Of a stretch of 64,000 nt of DNA, positions 24,645 to 35,410 are shown piece by piece. Origin of the DNA: Hymenolepis diminuta (Eukaryota > Platyhelminthes > Cestoda > Cyclophyllidea > Hymenolepididae); contig CAADRB010000026.1 in the NCBI GenBank assembly GCA_900708905.1, positions 1,508,639 to 1,572,638 of the forward strand. Direction: 5' to 3'. Numbering within the stretch: the first letter of the stretch is position 1; each line of letters begins with the position of its first letter. The notes below the pieces were generated by a model, which was given only the letters and a program-made list of their open reading frames with translations, was not told where the DNA came from and made no database searches. A program made the translations under genes and the position numbers.

Positions 24645-25420
24645 GTGAATTCCAGCGAACCTGTTAGTAAAACAGATATTTTAAGTGAATCCGATATTGG
24701 AATGACAGAAAGTGAACAGGACGTAATTAGACCATTTGCTTCAGTCTTCAGGGACAACCTAGGACGATGTAGGAAGAGGAAAACAAACCTATATCTGAAA
24801 GAAATTGCGAAACAAGTACTCCGTCCGAAGCACCCAGTTCCCCTCTCTACTGTACTAAGCGTAGAGAAAGAACTGTCAAGTGTTGAAAGAATTGGTGTCC
24901 TACAAACGGTATCCTGCTCTACGTGGATAGCGCCAAATCTGGTTGTATGAAAACACAATGGCAGCGGTCGTTTAAGTATCGATTTTCCCACTGCTGTGAA
25001 TGTAGCCTTTGAAGATTACCACCACATATATGTGTTAAAAATATATTTGCAATTCTCACGGTGGTACATGATTTGCTAAATCAGATTAATCCGAGGCTTA
25101 TGTGCAAGTCGAGGTCGAACCAAAATGTCTATTATATCTGATTATCAACATGTGACAGAATCTATATCAATTTACTGGACTGCCTTTTGGAATGGAAAGA
25201 GCCCCTGCAATCTTTCAAAACATAATGAGCAGTATGATCAGTGGGCTGAAGAATACACTTGCATATATGGAAGATATCATAGTAATTGGGCGAATAGAGA
25301 AATTACTCAAGGAGCGAATTGAATGTCTACTTGAACGCATTTCCAATTATAGTTTCTATCTGTTCTGTTCGTCGCAATGGGAAAACTACTGCGGACACAT
25401 CTGTACACCTTCATATCGTA
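24645..25420 (+). pseudogene. Reverse transcriptase remnant, fossil 2
   Basis: The N-terminal pol linker reads openly at 24645-24950 and ends where the RT fingers begin (W-I-A-P-N-L-V-V). Later pieces resemble the D-L-x-x-A-Y, Y-x-F-x-R-L-P-F-G and APAIFQ regions but are spread across different frames. The catalytic box reads YMED (25264-25275), so one Asp of YxDD is Glu. The open frame at 25192-25425 runs through APAIFQ and YMED. The copy is inactive. Confidence 0.75.
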
Positions 25421-25490
25421 CATAACCAAAAGGTTAGGCAGAATGATTTGTCGACACGTTCTGAAGGCTAAGGGTTAGGGGGTGACAAAC

Positions 25491-26774
25491 AATGCAAATA
25501 GTGCAATGTTGGTTTCGAAGCCGTATTTTAAAGTATATTCGATTATTATGAAAGTGAATTGTGTCCTTCTTGTTCAACTGCCAAACGTCTGAGGGAACAT
25601 TCACGTAAAAGCATTAAGAATAAAACGCGCATAATCATAAGAGTCCTGTTATTTTAAAATAGACGAAAATTGAAATTTACTCCACGATGAGGATTTTCTC
25701 CCCAAACGTTCCTTAACTTGAGTTGAATTTCAAAATGTAGATGCCGTACGTATTTTCAACAGTCGCTCAAAGCAATTAGTAGAATTTATCAATGATTCAG
25801 CTTCCAATGCTGGGCAGTTATTGTCAAGACCGTCCATATCTCTTAATGAAAGCGTTATAGACCAGAGAACACTGTCAGGTGCTATTTTTACGACAGAATG
25901 ATAGCCATTATTGCTGGATGAGACATTTCGCACTGCGCACCATATCAGAAGGAGGATCGAGGAAAAGAGGAGTATTCTGTGACTGCGATTGGCGACGATG
26001 GCAAGTTTTGTCAATTCACATAAGCTGCATTTTGTAACTTCATGGTCAATAAACAATTCATACTTTGTTTGTGGCTATGGGAAATAGTCAAACTGTTGAT
26101 ATTTTAAGATGTAGTCGAATTCTAGACTTTGTTTGGTTTTCACTATAAATGCGACAATGAGCGTTACCTTCAATTGGACATATTTTATTTCAGATATCAT
26201 ATTAACCCCGTAGTTTTCAATACCTATTTACTAGATCGTTAATGGGGCCAAACTGTTGACTCATAGAATGGAGGTGGCGTGATAATGCATAGCAAATTCA
26301 ATGACCTTAATGCAAAAGGTGTAAACGTCATTGACATTGTTATTAACAGGAGTATGTAGCAGATAGCACGGAGATGAGCTCTTGACTAGGATTAAGTGAT
26401 CCTCTCAGAAGTCCAGCTAGCCGCAGTCAAGTACAATGTATCACTATAAAATCCCTCTTGCGCATATTTCCATAACTTTTACTTATTCTTCTGACAAAAT
26501 GAGCACTTTCGATTATAAGAGCACTCAAGTAGTTGTTGGAAAATGATGAGACATGCCGATATCAGGCAGTAACGTTGTATAGCTACATGCATAATGTTGT
26601 TTATCAGTGCATTCTATCCCATTCACGAAATGGCACGATGATTAGCAAGTTTCCAAATATCTGAGTCAGCGACTTGGGTGGGTGTATGCAATTCACGATT
26701 CCTCTTATGACCTTAACCTTCACATTCCCACTGATCTTACCACAAAGAAGTTCACTCTTGCATGCCAATTAACT
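25491..26774 (+). repeat. 1.28 kb duplicated segment, copy 1
   Basis: Bases 25532-26774 match 31668-32910 at a constant offset of 6136. I saw no difference on reading. The 13 bases at 25491-25503 also match 31561-31573, just left of the gap in copy 2. Flanks on both sides differ between copies. I see no terminal inverted repeats and no clear target-site duplication. Near-perfect identity means a very recent duplication, gene conversion, or an assembly effect. It contains a candidate exon on the minus strand (25730-26056). Confidence 0.9.
25730..26056 (-). CDS. Candidate membrane-protein exon in duplicated segment
   Basis: Open for 108 codons on the minus strand from a non-ATG codon. The frame can be extended a few codons upstream to a good acceptor (pyrimidine-rich, ending CCATAG, near 26075). 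A possible donor (GTACGG) lies near 25749. So this may be an internal exon rather than a whole gene. It has a Cys-rich start, a single hydrophobic segment at about residues 28-42, then a polar, Ser/Asn-rich part with Cys and a possible N-glycosylation site, as in a single-pass membrane protein. I recognise no family. An identical copy is at 31866-32192. Confidence 0.25.
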   Translation of the reverse strand: MFIDHEVTKCSLCELTKLAIVANRSHRILLFSSILLLIWCAVRNVSSSNNGYHSVVKIAPDSVLWSITLSLRDMDGLDNNCPALEAESLINSTNCFERLLKIRTASTF

Positions 26775-27964
26775 CATTCCAGCATATGAGATAGGTTGTA
26801 GAGAATCAAATTTGCGATATATTAGTGAAATTGAAATGAGAAATTCCAATCTTTCATTCAAGGATATTGTTTCCTATAAGGTGCTCAACAAGCGGTTAAC
26901 TAACGCTGCTTCCTATAAGTTCATTTGATAGATATATCAAACCTCGTTTTGTTGGATACAAGCGATATACAACGAGGGGTTAATTAATTTATTATCTATA
27001 GAAGCAAGCTGAGATGGAATGACCAATTAATCTGGTCACCAAGCTCCGTATATCATGGCATAGTCACACCCATTAACCTGAATGAATTAAACTTGAAAAA
27101 CTTTTGCGCATTGTAATGGCCAATCATAAACCATGTCACTATCATCTCACAGTATGCTACTCATCAAACGGTAATTTTAATATATATTGAGATTGTATAA
27201 ATTTTTCATTTATCACAGTCTATCTATTTTAGTATATTCCTGGTCAACGGAAGGGAAGATTTGTATTATATCTGTCAGACACCGTAGCGTTTAAGTCAGG
27301 AAGTAACTGATTGCAGGGAGTCGGTATATAGATGGAGTTTTATTCTGAAATGTAACTTTTACGAAACATTGGACTATATAGAGATGTCAAAGTGGGAATT
27401 TACAGTCGCATCTATTGGGGTCACGTGAGACTTATGTCGGTATAGGTAAGAGAAAGTGAGGGAATTTGGACTGTCATTAGAGCGCTTATGTAAGCACTAA
27501 GGTAGCTTTAAAAATAATTACAAAGTACACATTTTGAGAGGATTATGAGATTTGAATAACTAGTAAAATCAATTGAATTGAAGGAATACATTAAGAAAGA
27601 AATGAGTGGCATCATTCATGGGAATTCAGATATGTGTTTCCTCCATTTCTCTTGACAAGGTTTGACAAATGATTGTGTGATGTGGACATTCCGAATGATA
27701 GTAGGCTACGGCCAGACCACTGACGAATATGCACAGTGAGTTGGAGAAGAGGAGAAGTGATTGTCGATGAGGAATAAGACCAAGCACAAGATATGGATAA
27801 GAACATGATAGTACAAGTACATATTTATTTGAATAAAGACGACCAACCCTCCAATATTTGTTTTAATACATTTTGTTTCTAAATGTCAGTAGATGAATTT
27901 TTTAACAGTTTGCGTGTAGGTTAGTCCGAATTATGAATAAGGATGTTCAAGGCTTGCATAAAAT
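26775..27964. other. AT-rich spacer
   Basis: No supported gene. A possible AATAAA for the minus-strand gene at 27965-28457 lies near 27824-27830, about 140 bases after its stop. Confidence 0.45.
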
Positions 27965-28457
27965 TTACCAATAAGAGCTGAAGAAAATAATAGCCAGACC
28001 GATCAAAAAGAGGGTCATTGATAATACACTGCCGGTAAGAACGAGTGATCCGAAAACAACTTCATTTTGGACCGTAATTATTAATATTCCCATTATAATT
28101 TCCAAAATTATCGACAAAAAATTAGATAAGGCGGCCTAAATTGAAAGGTAAATCGGACTCAGTGGACTTACCCAACAACCAACAAAAAATTTCTCCAGAC
28201 AGAAAGCGATGCAGGAAATTGAGGATGTGAGAGCAGCTATAATGCCTATTACAAGTGTAACATAAGTCACTCCTGGGGAAGCTTTTGTGGGTTCCAGCTT
28301 TACCACGGCATATATACCACAGGAGGTAATAAAGAGACTCAGAACCTAGAAGAATTACAATTCAACAATAATAAATTTTTGTTACCAGCACTGCTGCATC
28401 AAGAGCAGCAAAGCGCTTGAGATTCTTTACAAACTTTTCCTGAGATTCATCTCTCAT
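27965..28457 (-). CDS. Tetraspanin-like four-TM protein lacking the large loop (138 aa)
   Basis: Three exons in phase 0: 28457-28386 (24 codons), 28345-28172 (58) and 28135-27965 (56 plus stop). Introns are 40 and 36 bases, both GT-AG. The ATG at 28457 is the first in frame. Membrane segments lie at about 16-39, 51-74, 83-104 and 111-134. The link between TM3 and TM4 is only about six residues, so there is no large extracellular loop, no CCG motif and no loop cysteine. TM3 keeps the Glu-x-x-x-Gly typical of tetraspanin TM3 (Glu94, Gly98). The exon boundaries coincide with those of the genes at 4477-5001 and 60857-61374, and the first matches the canonical tetraspanin at 43923. The N-terminus is short and charged, and the C-terminus stops right after TM4. 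A membrane-organising role is possible but unproven. Confidence 0.75.
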
Positions 28458-29169
28458 TTCTTACTGTCACTTTTGAGAATTAACGGTGACCATTTATTTG
28501 TTTTACTTTAGACAGCTAGCCAATGAATAGGATTGATAGCTGACCTTTCTCACATTAAGTAGTGTTCTTACTTACATTGTCAGCATAGCAATATCATGTG
28601 TTTTAATAATTGGGAAATCAATTTAACGCTAGTTCTGTGCAGGAAGAATAGTTACACCTATGGACATTATTAAAATATTATCCGGAAGTATTAATTTGTT
28701 TAAGTAGCGATGATGCTTTAAAATGTCACTACGATAATTTTAAGTGTATTAACAAATTCCTTTGGATTTAAAAAGTCCATATTTTTAATGTCAATAAAAT
28801 TACTAATCCCGAACACTAGAACAATTCTAGCATCTTAAGTTAGAAAAGAATTTGGACGCTGTGTTTGTCATCTTTCGATAAAGTAGTATTTGAGCGGAGT
28901 AATAAACATCCACAACAATTAGTTAAAGTGGAGCCGATACTCTGCTGCGTAGAGAAGGGTCAGCTTTGATCTGCCATGAAGAGTTTCCACAATTGTTTTA
29001 CCCTAAATCATTTTTGAAACACCAGATTCAAAGGAGAACTAGAATTAAAACTATTGTAATGTGTTATGACTAGGGAAAATGGATTAAGACGTCGAGTAAG
29101 TCTTCTGTTTGGTCGGCCCTTCGCAGCTAAAACGGTCAAAACAATTTGATTCCCCCATTCAATTGCGTA
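28458..29169. other. Spacer upstream of the four-TM gene
   Basis: No gene seen. It should hold the promoter of the minus-strand gene ending at 27965, but I cannot identify a core promoter element. Confidence 0.4.
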
Positions 29170-30850
29170 AATGCCACCTCATTTGAATTTACAGCAAAAA
29201 TATTGAAGTGCGGATCTGGGAACTGGTTATGAATGTTTACGGAAAAGAAGAACAGTGTTCATGTACCACAGCGAGGAACTATCACTTAGGACTTCCAAAG
29301 CCCAATTTCTGGTTGTTTAGGTCTTGTTGAAGACAATGAGAGTGGAGCGTCACATGATTACTTCTTAATTATTGACCTTGGGTTCACTATGTGAGCTTCA
29401 TCAAAAGATGGTCCGAAAGCAGCGACATATGTTCTTTGGGTCGGTAAAAGAAGAGTTAACTACCTCGAATCACTAAACCAAATCTTCTTACCCTTTTCCA
29501 AAAACTTTATTCTATCTTTATTAATAAATAATGATATATAATTACAACTCTTCATTTTGTGCAATGGAAGTCACCACAGCGTTTTGGCCTATATGTGATG
29601 GATTGGTCTTATTGTTTGATGGAATAATGTTTACAAATTAAGGCTTCATTGAAGTATAGATTGGTTTAACAACGCTGCACCACATAATTGCAGTGCTTGG
29701 AGCGGTTTGCTCTATAACGATGGTTTATCTCATCTAATCCGATTTTGAATAAGCACTCCAACGAATCTGCCTTCCAGTATTCGGTCAAGTTCAGTTATAT
29801 CAAAATGAAATTTAATTCGCTTATTCTCATGAATCAACCTAGTTTAACAACTGTAAATATGTATTCACAAGAGAGCATTTGAAATACGTGAGGTTGGAAT
29901 ATTTTATATCAAGAGGTATTATGGAGGTGGAGAAGTAGAAGACAATGTCAAACGTCTTATGAAGTATAGATTCTGAGAGTATTAATAAGTTCCTATAACT
30001 ATGAAAGGTATGAGTTGATAACTGGTCCGAAATTTGATTTTCATCCCCCGACGCCTGATTTTCTCCTTGATTTTACTTTCAGCATACCTACTACACCAGC
30101 AGATTAAATTAATAGAGTGTACAGTCCTTTCAATCATTTCTGCATTCTTTCGGACATGAACATGTGGAGGAGACGAGGAAAGGAGCTTCGAATGTAACAT
30201 AACAAACTGGATTTCCCCTATGTTGGACTCGAAGAATGTTTATGTTCATTTATCAACCCAATTTTAGAAGCAATAAATCTCAGCAGAAAGATTGAATTCG
30301 GACTGATTTTAAAACTATGCAAGTGTTATCGTGTAAGAGGTTTCGTGGAGGAGTAGTGAAGCATATAAGGAACTGTCATTCCTTGGCACTGGAAGCACAT
30401 GAGAGTCCCCGCTTTATTTGTATTTTCAAACACTACCACTTGAATTGATATTTCATTTAATGACTTTCCCTTGCTACTTCATTCTTTGCTTCATTCCTGT
30501 ACTGAGTTAGATATGTCATAAGCATATTAGGTTCTAAATGCTGAAATCCGCCTACTGGAATCCACGTTGAAATAGTAAAATGGGAGGAGAATGGACTGGT
30601 GTAAAAACACCAAGAAAAATTGAGATTCAACTCAGATGTTTGAGATTTGGACCAATGGGACATGAGGTAGTGGAATCTGTCGAGTAATTAAAATTTGAAC
30701 AATCTGGACAAGCCCAGTATTAAGACTGTGGATTGTCCTGATTTTAGTCATTGCATCTACTTGAATCCTCCAGTTATTGGAAATTACATATCTTTCATCA
30801 CTCGTTTTACTGCGCCACGGGTCAGAATATCTCAAATGTTTGAAAGGTTG
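29170..30850 (-). pseudogene. Filamin-like pseudogene (CH2 plus Ig repeats)
   Basis: On the minus strand, pieces resembling filamin appear in the right order. First come CH2-like parts at about 30460-30800: a Cys-Pro-Asp-Cys followed by Asn-Phe-Asn, and HLEPNMLMTYLTQY, like the end of a filamin actin-binding domain. The two can be joined in frame by a GT-AG intron of about 80 bases. A possible Ig-repeat piece follows at 29990-30150. A clearer one at 29198-29440 reads in a single frame through three stops: AAFGPSFDEAHIVNP, then LSLSSTRPKQPEIG, then VNIHNQFPDPHFNIF. Filamins cross-link actin through an N-terminal CH pair and many Ig repeats. This copy lacks CH1, has stops and frameshifts, and cannot encode a protein. 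The assignment is from remembered family patterns, not a search. Confidence 0.45.
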
Positions 30851-30901
30851 AGTTGGAACTAAAATGGACTTCATTTTTAAACACTTCTGTTGTTTTATCA
30901 A

Positions 30902-31560
30902 ACTCGATCAGATTTATTATATATGAGCACATTTATAATTTCAAATAATTATTATTTTATTTACAACACATATTTAGTGCAAAGATTGAGGGTGTCTAAA
31001 TATTAATACAAATAAAATTTGATACGAAAATATATAAATGAGAACATGGGCTATGTATAAGGTTTTAAAGGCCAAATCTTCATTCATTAAAACTGTCATA
31101 TCCATGACTCGTCTGGTTTCCTTTTCTTATACCTTTTGAGTAAATTAAGCACCCCTTGTTTAAAAGAATCCCTCACAATTATTTCTGTATAATGTTTCTC
31201 TCTTTTGCCTCTTTGAAGATGTTATGGTCTTCAATAAATTACCTTCTTCTCAAACTCTCTCACACCTTTGAAAAACTGGTCTGGAGTAAAAACCTGTTTT
31301 ATGCGTTATCAACTAAGAAGAGGAGATAATAGGTAAATGTGAAGAGTGTTTATTGTTAGAACTCCAGACGTATTTCGTCATGGAATTTGCATGAGTGAAA
31401 ATGATTTCACGTACCACTGCCAAAATATATGGATGAATTCATGTGTTCTTGGCTCACATCATACATGCAAAATTCAGAGTATATTTTCCAGTTGATCTAT
31501 TTTGACGTTCAAGTCAAGTAACCTTAACTTGTAAGTATTTTATAAAGTCAATGGATGCTG
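30902..31560. other. AT-rich spacer before assembly gap
   Basis: I see no gene and no clear repeat. Confidence 0.45.
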
Positions 31561-31573
31561 AATGCAAATAGTG

Positions 31574-31667
31574 NNNNNNNNNNNNNNNNNNNNNNNNNNN
31601 NNNNNNNNNNNNNNNNNNNNNNNNNNNNNNNNNNNNNNNNNNNNNNNNNNNNNNNNNNNNNNNNNNN
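31574..31667. other. Assembly gap (94 N)
   Basis: Unresolved bases 13 bases inside the left edge of a repeat, as expected where contigs stop at a repeated sequence. Confidence 0.97.
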
Positions 31668-31865
31668 AGTATATTCGATTATTATGAAAGTGAATTGTGT
31701 CCTTCTTGTTCAACTGCCAAACGTCTGAGGGAACATTCACGTAAAAGCATTAAGAATAAAACGCGCATAATCATAAGAGTCCTGTTATTTTAAAATAGAC
31801 GAAAATTGAAATTTACTCCACGATGAGGATTTTCTCCCCAAACGTTCCTTAACTTGAGTTGAATT

Positions 31866-32192
31866 TCAAAATGTAGATGCCGTACGTATTTTCAACAGTC
31901 GCTCAAAGCAATTAGTAGAATTTATCAATGATTCAGCTTCCAATGCTGGGCAGTTATTGTCAAGACCGTCCATATCTCTTAATGAAAGCGTTATAGACCA
32001 GAGAACACTGTCAGGTGCTATTTTTACGACAGAATGATAGCCATTATTGCTGGATGAGACATTTCGCACTGCGCACCATATCAGAAGGAGGATCGAGGAA
32101 AAGAGGAGTATTCTGTGACTGCGATTGGCGACGATGGCAAGTTTTGTCAATTCACATAAGCTGCATTTTGTAACTTCATGGTCAATAAACAA
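31866..32192 (-). CDS. Second copy of the candidate membrane-protein exon
   Basis: Identical in translation to 25730-26056, with the same acceptor-like site upstream. If the duplicated segment is real, any function would be shared by two copies about 6.1 kb apart. No family recognised. Confidence 0.25.
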   Translation of the reverse strand: MFIDHEVTKCSLCELTKLAIVANRSHRILLFSSILLLIWCAVRNVSSSNNGYHSVVKIAPDSVLWSITLSLRDMDGLDNNCPALEAESLINSTNCFERLLKIRTASTF

Positions 32193-33089
32193 TTCATACT
32201 TTGTTTGTGGCTATGGGAAATAGTCAAACTGTTGATATTTTAAGATGTAGTCGAATTCTAGACTTTGTTTGGTTTTCACTATAAATGCGACAATGAGCGT
32301 TACCTTCAATTGGACATATTTTATTTCAGATATCATATTAACCCCGTAGTTTTCAATACCTATTTACTAGATCGTTAATGGGGCCAAACTGTTGACTCAT
32401 AGAATGGAGGTGGCGTGATAATGCATAGCAAATTCAATGACCTTAATGCAAAAGGTGTAAACGTCATTGACATTGTTATTAACAGGAGTATGTAGCAGAT
32501 AGCACGGAGATGAGCTCTTGACTAGGATTAAGTGATCCTCTCAGAAGTCCAGCTAGCCGCAGTCAAGTACAATGTATCACTATAAAATCCCTCTTGCGCA
32601 TATTTCCATAACTTTTACTTATTCTTCTGACAAAATGAGCACTTTCGATTATAAGAGCACTCAAGTAGTTGTTGGAAAATGATGAGACATGCCGATATCA
32701 GGCAGTAACGTTGTATAGCTACATGCATAATGTTGTTTATCAGTGCATTCTATCCCATTCACGAAATGGCACGATGATTAGCAAGTTTCCAAATATCTGA
32801 GTCAGCGACTTGGGTGGGTGTATGCAATTCACGATTCCTCTTATGACCTTAACCTTCACATTCCCACTGATCTTACCACAAAGAAGTTCACTCTTGCATG
32901 CCAATTAACTAAATTAGTGATACTAGAGGTTTTGGTAAGTTGATAATTGACGATTTAAGTGATTCAGTTTTTGCATTCTGTCTTAACTTCAGGACTTAGA
33001 GTATACACCGTAAGCTTATCAACTGTCTGCTAGCACTACGATAAACAGGCCGAAAAGGAGATAGACGATCTTTGTTTTAGCTCTAAAAC

Positions 33090-33427
33090 ATGCAATTACT
33101 TTCAGTCTTGTATTTTTGGTGGATTGTTGTGAATTTAACCATCTCAGCTTTTATGGTACGTACTTTATCACTATGGCATGTCAGTAAGCAGTGGGATGGC
33201 CTTTTTGTGTAGCGATAACATATCGTTTCAAGTAATTAGTTTATTTTTGCTCAATCATTTTGGCCTGATTCTAAATACTGCAGAAAATGAAAGCATTTGA
33301 TTTGATCATACCCGTTCCTCAAAGGCAAAATAATGTTATGAATTTTCATATGATGAGTTTGATCTACTGGCTCATGATGTTCAGTTACACCTTTCATTTT
33401 ACTGCTCTCGATTCTGTAATTGTTTAG
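33090..33427 (+). CDS. Possible small two-exon membrane or secreted peptide gene
   Basis: Weak model. An ATG at 33090 opens a 22-codon hydrophobic exon shaped like a signal sequence or TM1, ending at a strong donor (GTACGT at 33156). A good acceptor (ATACTGCAG, to 33283) opens a second exon of 47 codons in phase 0 with a hydrophobic stretch and a stop at 33425-33427. The joined product would have 69 residues. An alternative 28-base intron near the end cannot be excluded. No family is recognised, and in AT-rich DNA such models can arise by chance. Confidence 0.22.
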
Positions 33428-34488
33428 TCTTGGCAACGGACAGTTTGGCGTTTGTGAAAATGAAATGTAAACTGCGAATTTGTTTCAAAGAAACTGTTTA
33501 CATTTTAGTCTGAGAGAAAGTAGAATAGAAACGGTGTTGAAGAATACTCAAAGTCTTTCGATATAATTCAAGACAATTTTACAAATTTATATCGTATTTT
33601 AACAGATATTCTACAATGTGAATAACCCTGCACATCTCACACTTTTTCCGAGGCAACCGGATATTGTTTTACAATGCTCTAATATTTCTAAATTTGTATT
33701 TTTTCTCCTCTTTATGGACATTTTGAAATTGTTAGCAGGAGTTACATTATGTCTCTTAATGTGTGAATATGTTTCTGAATATACTTTCTACTATTTTAAC
33801 ATCAGTAACGCTTTCTATCTAAAATGATTAATCCCATGATTATTAAGTATTAAATCCGCCAATAAAATTTGAGGAGAATGGAAAAGTAACTTACAGCCTT
33901 ATTCTAATATAAATCAAGTTTTCAAATCATTTTGACATTATGTGATTGAATCAGCTTGAATGATAAGAAAAGATTTTGCAACCTAGATGAATTGCTGAGG
34001 TAAAAATAGGGTATAATTGAAGTGTAGTCGCATTATTAAATTTAAGAACAAGTTATTTGATTGAAAAGATCGGTGCAAAGATCACCGAGAACTGCTATGC
34101 AAAACTCAATAGCATTGTCTCTCAGTTTACAAAACTGAAATCTAACGGTTTTTCAAAAAGATATTATGTTTTTTCGTAAAAATTACTCATTAATAGTAGT
34201 ATTTTTGGTTATTAAAGCATGAAGTTACTTCTTGACTATCCAGTGTAATGATGCAATAACGTGGATTAGAAAAATATCTAAAAAAACACTTTCGCGATAT
34301 AGTACATGGCATCCTTATACCATCTACTTAAATCAGGTATTAATTTAAAAGTATCTTATTAAATTATACCAATATTCAAATATTCTAAGAATGTGAAGAG
34401 TCAAGTAAGTGAAATATTTTCGTCTCGAGAACTGATAATTAGTAATCGATGAATATGATCAATTTTAAACTTTCACTATAAACGAAAT
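33428..34488. other. AT-rich spacer
   Basis: No supported gene. A 37-codon hydrophobic open frame (ATG near 33715, stop near 33826, plus) resembles a signal sequence but has no other support. Confidence 0.4.
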
Positions 34489-34494
34489 TTTATT
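34489..34494 (-). promoter_or_regulatory. Poly(A) signal of the four-TM gene at 34518-35410
   Basis: AATAAA on the minus strand about 24 bases after the stop, at normal spacing. Confidence 0.55.
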
Positions 34495-34517
34495 TGCATT
34501 CTTTCTCCAATTGTGTT

Positions 34518-35410
34518 TTAATATTCAGTTTCATCATTATTAATACAGGTGTAAACAAAAGCCATTTCTGCAATCCATAGTTGGAAAATGCCCGTTCCCG
34601 TTAACAAAGTAATGATGTTGAAGACATTGTACTGGCCTGTAGCAGCGTCGTATAAAACTTCAAAATAGGGCTAAAGCAGAGGTAAAAACAGATATGCTTG
34701 TTATGTAAAACCAGTGGAAAATCTAAAGAGAGTTACTTACATTGTTATACACATCCTTGAATTCATTAACAATAACATTTGGATCTACTTGCGCTGTATC
34801 ATGCACTTGATCTATGTGGGATCTTAAGTCATAGGTACTCTAAAACGGGCAGGAGATGACAAAGATGGTATATAAATACGTACCTTAGATCCATAAATGT
34901 AGTTAACAACCCCCATAATCATTTCTACGACATATAAAGTAGCCATCGCTACGGAATACTAGAAACAGAAATAAAAGGAGTAAATATTAGATAAGACACT
35001 CCACTCCGCTATGCTCACTACTATAAGCCATCGATTTTTGCGTTTAAGAGCCCCAAAAAATCCGAGAACCCCCGAGAACATTAAATAAACACCAATTCCT
35101 AGAGTGTAGACAGAATGTCCGTAAGCTCCACTCCAGTCAAATTTTTCCTCGTTATTTATAAGGTAAACTCCTAATGTGACTATCGGAATTGCGAAGGCCT
35201 AAAATTGATTGAGGAATAACCAATCAAATTTACCATCATCCCAAAGTTAAAGAGGATTAATATACATCGATAAATTAGAGCAATAATCCTCACCAAAAAC
35301 ATGTTGATGATGAAATAAATAAATCTAGCGAGACGAGATCTTTTAGCAGTAACTTTGACCTTGGTGACCAAGGCAGTCGATATATGTGTGGTGCCTTTTG
35401 ATAATCTCAA
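34518..35410 (-). CDS. Divergent tetraspanin with cysteine-free loop (about 207 aa)
   Basis: Five exons in phase 0: 35410-35294 (39 codons), 35198-35019 (60), 34958-34884 (25), 34839-34741 (33) and 34670-34518 (50 plus stop). Introns are 95, 60, 44 and 70 bases, all GT-AG. Exons 2 and 3 match the lengths of the corresponding tetraspanin exons at 43923 (61 and 25 codons). TM3 has Glu111-x-x-x-Gly115. The loop between TM3 and TM4 (about 125-172) has no cysteine at all, so the CCG motif and the disulfides that fold a normal large loop are missing. The only Cys in this half is near the C-terminus. No in-frame ATG begins exon 1: the frame opens at a TTG, and an AG just inside it could be an acceptor. 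The true start may therefore lie in an upstream exon. The N-terminus before TM1 is long and basic. Confidence 0.7.

Larger units (their letters stand above)
24090..25420 (+). mobile_element. Degenerate Ty3/gypsy retrotransposon (fossil 2)
   Basis: Plus-strand order: an intact CCHC zinc knuckle (24097-24201 frame), protease (24162-24461 frame), a linker and N-terminal RT region (24645-24950), RT palm pieces in three frames, and a YxDD-type box (25264-25275). RNase H and integrase are absent, and no LTR is visible. Frameshifts and stops separate the blocks. Similarity stops about 70 bases before the 1.28 kb duplicated segment begins. It is a different and less complete copy than fossil 1: it keeps RT where fossil 1 lost it. 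Confidence 0.8.
31561..32910 (+). repeat. 1.28 kb duplicated segment, copy 2 (with gap)
   Basis: Second copy of 25491-26774. The first 13 bases precede an N gap, and the sequence resumes at 31668 in register with copy 1. In copy 1 the bases replaced by the gap number only 28, so the 94 N here are probably an estimate. The right boundary is sharp at 32910. Confidence 0.9.
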
